From the NCBI GenBank assembly GCA_963780635.1, contig CAWACW010000016.1:124001-188000 (forward strand): DNA of 64,000 nt, read 5' to 3'. Below, piece by piece: positions 37,014 to 45,700 of the stretch. This DNA comes from DATEPR01 sp963780635 (lineage in GTDB: Bacteria; Actinomycetota; Actinomycetes; Mycobacteriales; Pseudonocardiaceae). The notes below the pieces were generated by a model that was not told where the DNA came from, searched no databases, and was given only the letters and a program-made list of their open reading frames with translations. A program made the position numbers and the translations under genes. Position 1 is the stretch's first letter; every line of letters starts with the position of its first letter.

Positions 37014-37051
37014 TTGACATAACTCTGAAGCTCTGGTTGAGGTTCAGAGTT
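37014..37051 (+). promoter_or_regulatory. ftsZ promoter region with perfect 9-bp inverted repeat
   Basis: TTGACA (37014-37019) is a strong -35-like hexamer, but no clear -10 lies 17 bp later. Directly behind it AACTCTGAA (37021-37029) and TTCAGAGTT (37043-37051) are exact complements with a 13-nt spacer. It lies in the 298-bp gap between ftsQ and ftsZ, about 135 bp before the ftsZ start. This could be a regulator site or an RNA hairpin at the 5' end of the ftsZ message. Confidence 0.5.
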
Positions 37052-37118
37052 GACCGGTAGCCGACCTACCCCTACCAGGGCGGCCGGTGTGAACACCTAC
37101 TCTCAGAACGGCAGCCTC

Positions 37119-37174
37119 GATCAAGGATGGTCTCGATCAGGGACGGCCGTGATCAAGGCCAGCAACGATCAGGA
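37119..37174 (+). repeat. Four GATCARG repeats at exact 16-bp spacing before ftsZ
   Basis: GATCAAGG, GATCAGGG, GATCAAGG and GATCAGGA start at 37119, 37135, 37151 and 37167. The last overlaps the ribosome-binding region of ftsZ (AGGAAGG, 37171-37177). The intervening 8 bases are not conserved. Confidence 0.75.
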
Positions 37175-37185
37175 AGGCGGATCCG

Positions 37186-38607
37186 ATGACGCCCCCGCAC
37201 AACTACCTGGCGGTGATCAAGGTCGTCGGCATCGGCGGCGGCGGGGTCAACGCTGTGAACCGCATGATCGAGGTCGGCCTGAAGGGCGTCGAGTTCATCG
37301 CGGTGAACACGGACGCTCAGGCCCTGCTGATGTCCGACGCCGACGTCAAGCTCGACATCGGCCGGGAACTCACCAGGGGTCTCGGCGCCGGTGCGAACCC
37401 TGAAGTCGGCCACAAGGCTGCCGAGGATCACCGCGAGGAGATCGAAGAGGTCATCAAGGGCGCCGACATGGTGTTCGTGACCGCGGGTGAGGGCGGTGGC
37501 ACCGGCACCGGTGGCGCCCCGGTCGTCGCGTCGATCGCTCGCAAACTCGGCGCGCTGACCATCGGCGTGGTCACCCGCCCGTTCTCCTTCGAGGGCAAGC
37601 GGCGGGCCAAGCAGGCCGACGAGGGCATCCAAGCGCTGCGCAACGAATGCGACACGCTGATCGTCATCCCGAACGACCGGCTGCTGCAGCTCGGCGACGT
37701 CGGCGTCAGCCTGATGGACGCGTTCCGCTCGGCGGACGAGGTGCTGCTGTCCGGTGTGCAGGGCATCACCGATCTGATCACCACGCCCGGTCTGATCAAC
37801 CTGGACTTCGCCGACGTGAAGAGCGTGATGTCCGGCGCGGGCAGCGCGCTGATGGGCATCGGCTCGGCCCGCGGCGACGGCAGGGCCATCCAGGCGGCCG
37901 AGAAGGCGATCAACTCGCCACTGCTGGAGGCGTCGATGGACGGCGCGTACGGCGTGCTGCTGGCCATCGCGGGCGGCTCCGACCTGGGCCTGTTCGAGAT
38001 CAACGAGGCGGCGTCGCTGGTCCAGGAGGCCGCGCACCCCGAGGCCAACATCATCTTCGGTACGGTCATCGACGACTCGCTCGGCGACGAGGTCCGGGTG
38101 ACCGTGATCGCCGCCGGCTTCGACAGCGGCACGCCCACCCACAAGAAACTGGACCCTAGAGGGGCGGTCGCCTCGCGAGGGGCGGTGGCGTCCGCCTCAT
38201 CAGGCCAGGTGGCCAACCCTGCCCCATATCAGTCCCCGGCGGCCCAGCAACCGCAGTCAACGACCGAACAGCGGCAGACCCCGGAACCCCGGCAGTCGGT
38301 CCCCACCTCGCGCAGCGCGCCCACCGAACCGCCGAGCCCGCGCCCGTCCGGTTACGGCTACGGCTCGCGCGAGACGTCGACCGCCGCCACGGCTTCGGCG
38401 GCCGGTCCGTCCACCGGGTCGTCAGGTTCGTCCTCGGCCTACCCGACTCCGTCGGCGCCGGTCGGCCACAGCAGCACGCGGCCGGGCATGCCGCCCAGTG
38501 GTCTGCCCAGCCACGGCCCGGGCAACGGCGGCCTGCCCAGCCGGGCGGTCCCGGTCACCGACGACCCGGACGACGAGGTGGATGTCCCGCCCTTCATGCG
38601 CCGGTAG
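37186..38607 (+). CDS. ftsZ: Cell division GTPase FtsZ
   Basis: The tubulin homologue that forms the Z ring. The 473-residue product has the N-terminal VIKVVGIGGGGVNAVNRM and the tubulin signature GGGTGTGG (about residues 102-110). The T7 loop region INLDFADVKSVMSGAGSALMGIG (in part), the C-terminal domain, and DDEVDVPPFMRR follow; the last is the conserved tail that binds partners such as SepF and FtsW. The linker between core and tail is about 150 residues of Ser/Pro/Gln, longer than in mycobacteria. ATG 37186 has AGGAAGG upstream. Confidence 0.97.
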   Translation: MTPPHNYLAVIKVVGIGGGGVNAVNRMIEVGLKGVEFIAVNTDAQALLMSDADVKLDIGRELTRGLGAGANPEVGHKAAEDHREEIEEVIKGADMVFVTAGEGGGTGTGGAPVVASIARKLGALTIGVVTRPFSFEGKRRAKQADEGIQALRNECDTLIVIPNDRLLQLGDVGVSLMDAFRSADEVLLSGVQGITDLITTPGLINLDFADVKSVMSGAGSALMGIGSARGDGRAIQAAEKAINSPLLEASMDGAYGVLLAIAGGSDLGLFEINEAASLVQEAAHPEANIIFGTVIDDSLGDEVRVTVIAAGFDSGTPTHKKLDPRGAVASRGAVASASSGQVANPAPYQSPAAQQPQSTTEQRQTPEPRQSVPTSRSAPTEPPSPRPSGYGYGSRETSTAATASAAGPSTGSSGSSSAYPTPSAPVGHSSTRPGMPPSGLPSHGPGNGGLPSRAVPVTDDPDDEVDVPPFMRR

Positions 38608-38652
38608 GCGGTGTCTGCCAGGAGCGCGGGGCCGATGGCACGGCCGCTGTCC

Positions 38653-38658
38653 TAGGGT
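38653..38658 (+). promoter_or_regulatory. -10-like TAGGGT before pgeF
   Basis: TAGGGT ends 6 nt before the GTG start of pgeF, consistent with a leaderless start internal to the cluster. No -35 is evident. Confidence 0.35.
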
Positions 38659-38664
38659 GGTGCT

Positions 38665-39375
38665 GTGCGGGTTCGTCGCGTAGTCACCACCCGGGCCGGT
38701 GGCCGGTCCGTTGCCCCTTACGAGTCCTTCAACCTCGGCGACCAGGTCGGTGACGACCCGGCCGCCGTCACCGCGAACCAGCAGCGGCTGGCGAGCGAGC
38801 TGGGGTTGGTGGGCGACCACATCATCTGGATGGAACAGGTGCACGGCCGGACGGCGGCCGTCGTGGCCGAGCCGCGCACCGAACCACTGGAGGCCACCGA
38901 CGCGGTCGTCGCGACCGGAACGGGCCTGGCGGTCGCGGTCCGGGTCGCGGACTGCGTGCCGATCCTGCTGTCCGATGCGGACGCCGGTGTGATCGCGGCC
39001 GTGCACGCGGGCCGGGTCGGTGCCCGGGTCGGCGTGCTGCCCGCGGCCCTGGACGCGATGCGCGAGGCAGGGGCCCGGCTGGAGAACACCGAGGCGCTGC
39101 TCGGGCCCGCCGTGTGCGGTGAGTGCTACGAGGTGCCCGCCGCCATGCAGGCCGACGTCGAGGCACACCTGCCCGGCAGCGCCACCAAGACCCGCAACGG
39201 CACGCCCGGCCTGGATCTGCGGGCCGGGTTGTGGCGGCAACTGGCAGCGGCCGGGGTGGCCAGGGTCGGCGTCGACCCGCGGTGCACCGTCGAGGACCGC
39301 ACGCTGTTCAGTCACCGCAGGGACGGCACCACTGGGCGATTCGCCGCGCTGACGTGGCTGGAGCCGGATTCGTGA
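38665..39375 (+). CDS. pgeF: Laccase-domain protein, peptidoglycan editing factor PgeF/YfiH
   Basis: A cytosolic multicopper-oxidase-like fold protein. Characterised relatives act as purine nucleoside phosphorylase/adenosine deaminase or guard MurC specificity in precursor synthesis. The 236-residue product contains MEQVHGRTAAVV (about residues 56-67), VADCVPILLSD with the zinc-binding Cys, VHAGRVGARVG (family HAGWRG, here without the Trp) and GPAVCGECYEVP with the second Cys site. It lies between ftsZ and yggS, the standard actinobacterial place, and overlaps yggS by GTGA. Confidence 0.9.
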   Translation: MRVRRVVTTRAGGRSVAPYESFNLGDQVGDDPAAVTANQQRLASELGLVGDHIIWMEQVHGRTAAVVAEPRTEPLEATDAVVATGTGLAVAVRVADCVPILLSDADAGVIAAVHAGRVGARVGVLPAALDAMREAGARLENTEALLGPAVCGECYEVPAAMQADVEAHLPGSATKTRNGTPGLDLRAGLWRQLAAAGVARVGVDPRCTVEDRTLFSHRRDGTTGRFAALTWLEPDS

Positions 39376-40103
39376 GCGACGGCCGAGAAGCCGAGCTGGC
39401 GGCCAACCTGGCCGCGGTCCGGGACCGCATCGCGACAGCGTGCGCGGCGGCGGGCCGCAAACCCGCCGAGGTGCGGCTGCTGGCCGTCACGAAGACCTTC
39501 CCCGCACAGGATGTGGCCCTGCTCGGTGATCTCGGGCTCGCCGATTTCGCGGAGAACCGGGACAACGACGCCGCCGCGAAGGTCGCGGAGGTGGCGCGGC
39601 TGCGACCGGACCGGGCGGTTCGCTGGACGATGGTGGGCAGGCTGCAGCGCAACAAGGCACGGTCCGTCGTGGACTGGGCAGAGGAGGTGCAGTCGGTCGA
39701 TTCCGGACGACTCGCCGACGCGCTGCAACACGCCGCCCGACGATCACTCGATCGAGCGAACCGCGCCGAGCCGCTCGATGTTTTCGTCCAGGCGAGCATC
39801 GACGGCGACCCGGAACGCGGCGGCTGCCCACTGGAGGATCTTCCTGCTTTAAGTGATCACATCGCGGGCTCCGACGCGCTACGGTTACGCGGTGTGATGG
39901 CGGTCGCTCCGCTCGGGATGCCGCCTGACCAGGCATTCGACCGGCTCGTGGCGGCGTTCGAGCGACTGCGGGCCGATCATCCCTCGGCCACAGGTTTGTC
40001 CGCCGGCATGAGTGGAGACCTGGCAGAGGCGATCACGTACGGGTCGACCTGTGTGCGTGTCGGAACCGCTCTGCTCGGCAGCCGGCCATTAGCCTCGCCC
40101 TAG
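39372..40103 (+). CDS. yggS: YggS-family pyridoxal phosphate homeostasis protein
   Basis: A PLP-binding TIM-barrel protein of the YggS/YlmE/PLPBP family, which buffers cellular PLP. The 243-residue product has LLAVTKTFP with the PLP lysine (about residue 41), FAENRDND (family GENxVQE, variant), WTMVGRLQRNKAR (about 88-100) and MSGDLAEAITYGSTCVRVGTAL (in its first part) near the end. GTG 39372 overlaps the pgeF stop. It is followed by sepF, as in many Gram-positives. Confidence 0.9.
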   Translation: MSDGREAELAANLAAVRDRIATACAAAGRKPAEVRLLAVTKTFPAQDVALLGDLGLADFAENRDNDAAAKVAEVARLRPDRAVRWTMVGRLQRNKARSVVDWAEEVQSVDSGRLADALQHAARRSLDRANRAEPLDVFVQASIDGDPERGGCPLEDLPALSDHIAGSDALRLRGVMAVAPLGMPPDQAFDRLVAAFERLRADHPSATGLSAGMSGDLAEAITYGSTCVRVGTALLGSRPLASP

Positions 40104-40153
40104 GCATTCGGTGGGGAGACCGGTGCCTGCGGGACCCGCGGGAGGGATAAGCA

Positions 40154-40805
40154 ATGAGCGCTCTGCAGAAGCTCAAGGCGTACTTCGGCATGGTGCCCGC
40201 CGACGAGCTGGACGACTACGACGAGGACGACCGGTACGGCGGCGGCTACGGCTCGGCCTACCAGCCCGAGGACTACGAGCTACGGCGACCGGATCGGCGC
40301 GCGCAGGCGCCCGCTGGGCAGCCCGCGCCCGGTGTCCAGGCTGGACCAGGGCGAGGACTTCGCGGGCTACGAGGAGCGACCCCGCACCCCGAGGCGGCCG
40401 TGGGCCGACGAACCCGTCACGCCGCACCGCCCGTCGCCGCCGGTGCGCGGTGCGCTGGCCATGGAGCCTGAGGTGGAGCCAGTGCCGACCGCCCGCCCCC
40501 GGCCGACGCCGCCGGAACCCACCCACACCCGTTGAGCCGGATCACCACACTGCATCCGCGGACCTTTGTCGAGGCCAGGACCATCGGCGAGCGGTACCGC
40601 GACGGTGCACCCGGTGATCATCAACCTGACCGGCATGTCCGACGCGGACGCCCGCAGGCTGGTCGACTTCTCGGCCGGGCTCGCGTTCGCGATGCGCGGC
40701 GATATCGACAAGATCACGAACAAAGTGTTCTTGATCTCACCGCCGGACATCGACGTGACGGCTGAGGATCGACGACGCATCGCCGAGGGTGGGTTCTTCA
40801 GCTGA
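40154..40805 (+). CDS. sepF: SepF, FtsZ membrane anchor (three one-base frameshifts)
   Basis: A membrane-binding partner of FtsZ, essential in actinobacteria lacking FtsA. The N-terminus MSALQKLKAYFGMVPADE is the amphipathic anchor. The coding frame then moves three times: a surplus C at 40280 (EDYE/YGDRIG), a base lost just before 40532 (after PEPTHT, resuming LSRITTLHP), and a surplus C in the CCC at 40610-40612 (RYRDGA/PVIINLT). The last part ends RRIAEGGFFS at TGA 40803-40805. All pieces of SepF are present in order. The restored protein is about 216 residues. A -10-like TAGCCT lies at 40090-40095. Confidence 0.85.
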
Positions 40806-40830
40806 GCCCGGATCGTGGCACAGTTGAACC

Positions 40831-41115
40831 GTGGAAACCGTCCGGGTGGTGGCGTACTACGTCCTGTTCGCCTTCTGGCTGCTGCTGACAGCGCGTGTCG
40901 TGGCGGAGCTGGTGCGGGCGTTCGCTCGCGAATGGCGACCCGCCGGGGGGGTTGCGGTAACGCTGGAGAGCATCTACACAGTGACCGACCCTCCTGTGAA
41001 GCTGGTCCGCCGCATCATCCCGATGGTGCGGATCGGCGGCGTGGGACTAGACGTATCGATTATGGTGCTGCTGCTGGTTGTGTTCATCCTGATGCAACTG
41101 GCCAACCCGAGTTGA
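40831..41115 (+). CDS. YggT-family membrane protein
   Basis: A 94-residue protein with two membrane helices (about residues 6-30 and 68-92) and the YggT signature (LESIYTVTDPPVKLVRRIIP, then VRIGGVGLDVS). YggT-type genes sit between sepF and divIVA in Gram-positive bacteria. The molecular function is unknown; a role in division or membrane organisation is inferred from position. The start is GTG 40831, and a downstream ATG is not available in frame. Confidence 0.88.
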   Translation: METVRVVAYYVLFAFWLLLTARVVAELVRAFAREWRPAGGVAVTLESIYTVTDPPVKLVRRIIPMVRIGGVGLDVSIMVLLLVVFILMQLANPS

Positions 41116-41160
41116 CGGGGTTCTCGGGATCCAGCAGCCATGAGTGCGTGAGGTGATCTG

Positions 41161-41985
41161 ATGGGCTTGACCCCCGCTGACGTGCATAACGTCGCGTTCA
41201 GCAAGCCTCCTATTGGCAAGCGGGGCTACAACGAGGACGAGGTCGATGCCTTCCTCGACCTGATCGAGGCCGAGTTGGCCCGCCTGCTCGAGGAGAACAG
41301 CGAACTCCGTCAGCAAGTCGAGCGGCTGGACCAGCAGCTCGACTCCGCCAGAGCGGACCTGGACAGTGCGCGCTCGGCGCCTGCTCCCGCGGTCTCGCGC
41401 GTGGCCGACGAGGTGCCGTCCCGGCGGCTCGCTCCGGTGCCACCGCCGACCTCGATGGAGGAGACGACGCCCGGCGGCATGAGTGGTGGCGACCACCACG
41501 TGCAGGCCGCGAAGGTGCTCGGCCTGGCACAGGAGATGGCCGACCGGCTCACCGGCGAGGCGAAGTCCGAGTCCGACGGCATGCTGGCCGAGGCACGGAC
41601 CAAGGCCGAGCAACTGCTGTCCGAGGCACGTGCCAAGTCGGACACGATGGTCAACGAGGCCCGCACCCGGGCCGAGACCATGCTCAACGAGGCCCGCACC
41701 CGGGCCGAGACGGTGGAGCGCCAGGCCAGGGACAAGGCGACCACCCTCGAACGCGACGCGCAGCGCAAGCACAACGAGCTGATCAGCACCATCACGAACG
41801 AGAAGAAGAGCCTGGAGAAGGAGATCGAGACTCTGCGCACGTTCGAGCGCGAGTACCGAACCCGACTCAAGACGTTCCTCGAATCCAGCCTGCGTGACCT
41901 CAACGACCGCGGTTCGGCCGCGCCGTCGGAGAGCAGGTCCGCGCAGTCCGGCTACTCGTTCGGGCCGCGAGCGGAAGCAGGCTGA
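41161..41985 (+). CDS. divIVA: DivIVA/Wag31, polar growth scaffold
   Basis: A coiled-coil protein that senses negative curvature at cell poles and directs tip growth in actinobacteria. The 274-residue product begins MGLTPADVHNVAFSKPPIGK and NEDEVDAFLD, the membrane-binding DivIVA domain. A Pro/Ala linker (about residues 75-115) and a long coiled coil (about 118-250) follow. The coil contains 11-residue near-repeats such as NEARTRAETML and NEARTRAETVE, encoded by nearly identical 33-bp DNA at 41650-41720. It closes the dcw cluster. Confidence 0.94.
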   Translation: MGLTPADVHNVAFSKPPIGKRGYNEDEVDAFLDLIEAELARLLEENSELRQQVERLDQQLDSARADLDSARSAPAPAVSRVADEVPSRRLAPVPPPTSMEETTPGGMSGGDHHVQAAKVLGLAQEMADRLTGEAKSESDGMLAEARTKAEQLLSEARAKSDTMVNEARTRAETMLNEARTRAETVERQARDKATTLERDAQRKHNELISTITNEKKSLEKEIETLRTFEREYRTRLKTFLESSLRDLNDRGSAAPSESRSAQSGYSFGPRAEAG

Positions 41986-42024
41986 CGCCGAAGCTCCGCA
42001 TCGCGCTGATCACCGAGGCCCATC

Positions 42025-42519
42025 ATGCTGGTCGTGGTTCTGGTGCTGGTGCTGGCCGCGGCGGCGCTGCTGGTCGCCGCGCTGGTCACCGGCGCCACGC
42101 TCTGGGCGTGGTTGTCGGTCGGTGTGAGCGTCCTCGCGGCTCTCGCACTGGTCGTGGACTGGGTGCGGCGGCGTCAGACGGTGCGGGACACCCCGCCCGG
42201 CACACCCGCCGCCGCACCGGTACCCGGGCCCGCCTCGGCACCTACCGCGGCGACTCCACCGGCCGGTGCCGCGACTGAGGACGCGGAACCGGCCGAGGAG
42301 GACACCGACGCGGCCGACCTGCTCGTCGTGACCGACCTGACCGCCGAGGTCCGGGTCGTCGACGAGCGGCCGCGCTACCACCTCGCCACGTGCACCTGGC
42401 CGGCCGGCAGGCCCACCCTGGGCCTGCCGGTGGGCGAGGCCCGGCAGCTCGGCTTCACACCGTGCGCGGTGTGTTCGCCGGACGGCACGCTGGCCGCGGC
42501 CGCGCGCACGGCCGGGTAG
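42025..42519 (+). CDS. Membrane protein with C-terminal His/Cys motif, function unknown
   Basis: A 164-residue product with two N-terminal hydrophobic helices (about residues 2-20 and 25-45), a Pro/Ala/acidic linker, and a compact C-terminal domain. The last contains RYHLATCTWPAGRP and FTPCAVCSPDG. The YHxxxC ... FxPCxxC pattern resembles small metal-binding domains related to the Ada/bacterial zinc-ribbon type, so metal binding is possible. ATG 42025 is the first good start, although only weak ribosome-site sequence precedes it. It lies between divIVA and the ileS T-box. Confidence 0.65.
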   Translation: MLVVVLVLVLAAAALLVAALVTGATLWAWLSVGVSVLAALALVVDWVRRRQTVRDTPPGTPAAAPVPGPASAPTAATPPAGAATEDAEPAEEDTDAADLLVVTDLTAEVRVVDERPRYHLATCTWPAGRPTLGLPVGEARQLGFTPCAVCSPDGTLAAAARTAG

Positions 42520-42544
42520 GGAACAAACCGGCTCGCGACCCCCG

Positions 42545-42720
42545 TTACGCTAGGAGCTACGGCGTTGATCCGGCCATCACCGGGGAGTCTCCGGAAGAAC
42601 GGGCGGTCGACGCCTCAGTAGAACCGGACGGGACCGGCCCGGCACAGCCGGACAACGAGTGGTCGGCCGGGTTCGTGGGTCGGCAATCGGGGTGGTACCG
42701 CGGGACACCGTGAGGTGTGT
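42545..42720 (+). ncRNA. T-box leader of ileS, ultrashort stem I, specifier ATC
   Basis: The antiterminator bulge sequence GGGGTGGTACCGCGG lies at 42689-42703, a textbook T-box. Upstream, GATCCGGCCATCACCGGGG (42577-42595) followed by CTCCGGAAGAACGG fits the compact stem I of actinobacterial ileS T-boxes with an ATC isoleucine specifier. No U-run terminator follows; instead the 3' part leads to the ribosome site (CGAGGAG, 42772-42778), so control is probably at translation. Uncharged tRNA-Ile would switch ileS on. TACGCT (42545-42550) is a possible -10. Confidence 0.85.
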
Positions 42721-42787
42721 CGTCCCCGGAGGGTCGCGAGCAGTCGCGGCCCGGCCGGAGACGATCGACCCGCGAGGAGCATGACCC

Positions 42788-45700
42788 ATGCCGTACCCCA
42801 AGGCGCGCACTGTCGGCGCTGTGCCGACGCCCGACCCCGCGAGCGGGTCTTCGATGCCGAAGCTCGACCCCGCAAGCCAGACTTCGGTGCCGACGCCCGA
42901 CCCGGCGAGCGGGTCTGCGGTGCCGACGCTCGACCCGGCAAGCCAGACTTCGGTGCCGATGCCCGACAACCCGGCCAACCCAGCGACAACCGCGCCAGCA
43001 ACGCCGACGCCGCGAGCGGGTCTTCGGTGCCGACGCCCGACGCCGCGAGCGGGTCTTCGGTCGCCCAAGGCGTGCCTGCCCAGCCGTCCTTCCCGGAGCT
43101 GGAGCGGGCGGTGCTGGACTACTGGTCGGCCGACCAGACGTTCGCCGCCAGCGTCGAGGCCCGGCCCGCGGGCGAGCAGGGTGCGAACGAGTTCGTCTTC
43201 TACGACGGCCCGCCCTTCGCCAACGGCCTGCCGCACTACGGCCACTTGCTGACCGGCTACGTCAAGGACGCGGTGCCGCGCTACCAGACCATGCGCGGCC
43301 GGCACGTCGAGCGGCGGTTCGGCTGGGACTGCCACGGGCTGCCCGCCGAGGTCGAGGCCGAGCACCAGCTGGGCATCAAGGTGAAGGCCGAGATCGAGGC
43401 GCTGGGCGTCGAGAAGTTCAACGACGCCTGCCGCACGTCGGTGCTGCGCTACACGAAGGACTGGCAGGAGTACGTCACCCGCCAGGCCCGCTGGGTCGAC
43501 TTCGACAACGACTACAAGACGCTCGACACGGACTACATGGAAAGCGTCATGTGGGCGTTCAAGACCCTGTGGGACAAGGGTCTGATCTACGAGGGCTTCC
43601 GCGTGCTGGCCTACTGCTGGCGCTGCGAGACCCCGCTGTCCAACACCGAACTGCGGATGGACGCGGACACCTACCGAGAGCGCCAGGACCCGGCCAGCAC
43701 GGTCTGGTTCGAGTTGGAGACCGGCGAGCGGATCCTGGCCTGGACGACGATGCCGTGGACGCTGATCCCGAACATGGCGATGGTCGTCGGCGAGGACATC
43801 GACTACGCCGTGATGGAGCTGGACGGCGAGCGTTACATCCTGGCGGAGGCCCGGCTGGGCGCGTACGAGAAGGAACTGGCCGGTGCGGTCCAGGTCGGCA
43901 GCCTCAAGGGCAGCGAGCTGGTCGGCCGCCGCTACACGCCGCTGTTCGAGTACCTGACCGAGCAGACCAAGGACACCAAGGCGTTCACGATCCTGGCCGG
44001 CGACTTCGTCACCACCGAGGACGGCACCGGCGTGGTCCAGGTGTCGCCCTGCCACGGTGAGGACGACTTCAACATCTGCACGGCCAACGGCATCCCGCCG
44101 ATCCTGACCGTGGACGCGCACGCCCGGTTCCTGCCGATGATCCCCGAGTACGAGGGTCTGCAGGTGTTCGACGCGAACAAGCCGCTGCTGCGGCACCTGC
44201 GCGAGCGCGGCGTGCTGTTCCGCCAGGACAGCTACCTGCACCCGTACCCGCACTGCTGGCGCTGCCAGAAGCCGCTGGTCTACAAGGCGGTGTCCAGCTG
44301 GTTCGTCGCCGTGCCGAAGTTCCGGGACCGCATGGTCGAGCTGAACCAGGAGATCAACTGGGTGCCCGGCCACGTGCGGGACGGCCAGTTCGGCAAGTGG
44401 CTGGAGGGCGCTCGCGAGTGGTCGATCTCGCGCAGCCGGTTCTGGGGCTCGCCGGTCCCGGTGTGGATGTCCGACGACCCGGACTACCCGAGGGTCGATG
44501 TGTACGGGTCCCTGGACGAGCTGGAGCGCGACTTCGGCGTGCGTCCTCCCGACCTGCACCGCCCGCACGTCGACGTGCTGACCAGGCCGAACCCGGACGA
44601 TCCGACGGGCAGGTCCGTGATGCGCCGGGTGCCCGAGGTGCTCGACTGCTGGTTCGACTCGGGCTCGATGCCCTTCGCCCAGGTGCACTACCCGTTCGAG
44701 AACGCCGACTGGTTCGAGCACCACTACCCCGGCGACTTCATCGTCGAGTACACAGCGCAGACCCGCGGCTGGTTCTACCTGATGCACGTGCTGGCCACCG
44801 CGCTGTTCGACCGGCCCGCGTTCCGCAACGCGGTCGCGCACGGCATCGTGCTGGGCGACGACGGGCAGAAGATGTCCAAGTCGCGCAAGAACTACCCGGA
44901 CGTCAACGAGGTGTTCGCCCGGGACGGCTCGGACGCGATGCGATGGTTCCTGATGGCGTCGCCGATCCTGCGCGGCGGCAACCTGGTCGTCACGGAGCGC
45001 GGCATCCGGGACGCCGTGCGCCAGGCGGTGCTGCCGCTGTGGAACTCGTGGTACTTCCTGGCCTTGTACGCGAACGCCGAGGGCAGGGACGGCACGTTCC
45101 GCACCGACAGCGAGCACCTGCTCGATCGCTACATCCTCGCCAAGACGCACGACCTGGTCGCGGACGTGACGGCGGCGATGGACCTGTACGACCTGTCCGG
45201 CGCGTGCGCCGGCATCCGGGAGTTCCTGGAGGTGCTGACCAACTGGTACGTGCGGCGCTCCCGGGACCGGTTCTGGGCCGGCGACGTCGACGCGATCGAC
45301 ACCCTGCACACCGTGCTGGAGGTCGTGTGCCGGGTGGCCGCGCCGCTGCTGCCGTTGACCACCGAGGAGGTCTGGCGCGGTCTGACCGGCGAGCGGTCGG
45401 TGCACCTGTCCGACTGGCCTGCCGCCGATGTGCTGCCGGCCAACGCCGAGCTGGTGTCCGTGATGGACGAGGTGCGGCAGGTCTGCTCGGCCGCGCTGTC
45501 GCTGCGCAAGGCCAACAAGCTGCGGGTCCGGCTGCCGCTGGCCAAGCTGACGGTCGCCGCGCCGGACGCCGACCGGCTGGCCGGGTTCGTGGAGATCATC
45601 GCGGACGAGGTCAACGTCAAGCAGGTCGCGCTCAGCACGGACGTGCACTCGCACGGCCATTTCGAGCTGGTCGTGAACGCGCGGGCGTGCGGCCCGCGGC

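Noticed and set aside
36888..37185. Small protein gene in the ftsQ-ftsZ gap (ORF from 37050)
   Set aside because: It overlaps the ftsZ start out of frame, is made of the repeat-rich leader and has no ribosome site; the region is better read as regulatory.
42781..43080. Unshifted ileS frame from ATG 42781
   Set aside because: The start is only 2 nt from GGAG, and the product is Cys/Arg-rich. ATG 42788 gives the usual MPYPKA start and the same repeat peptide that continues after 43006.
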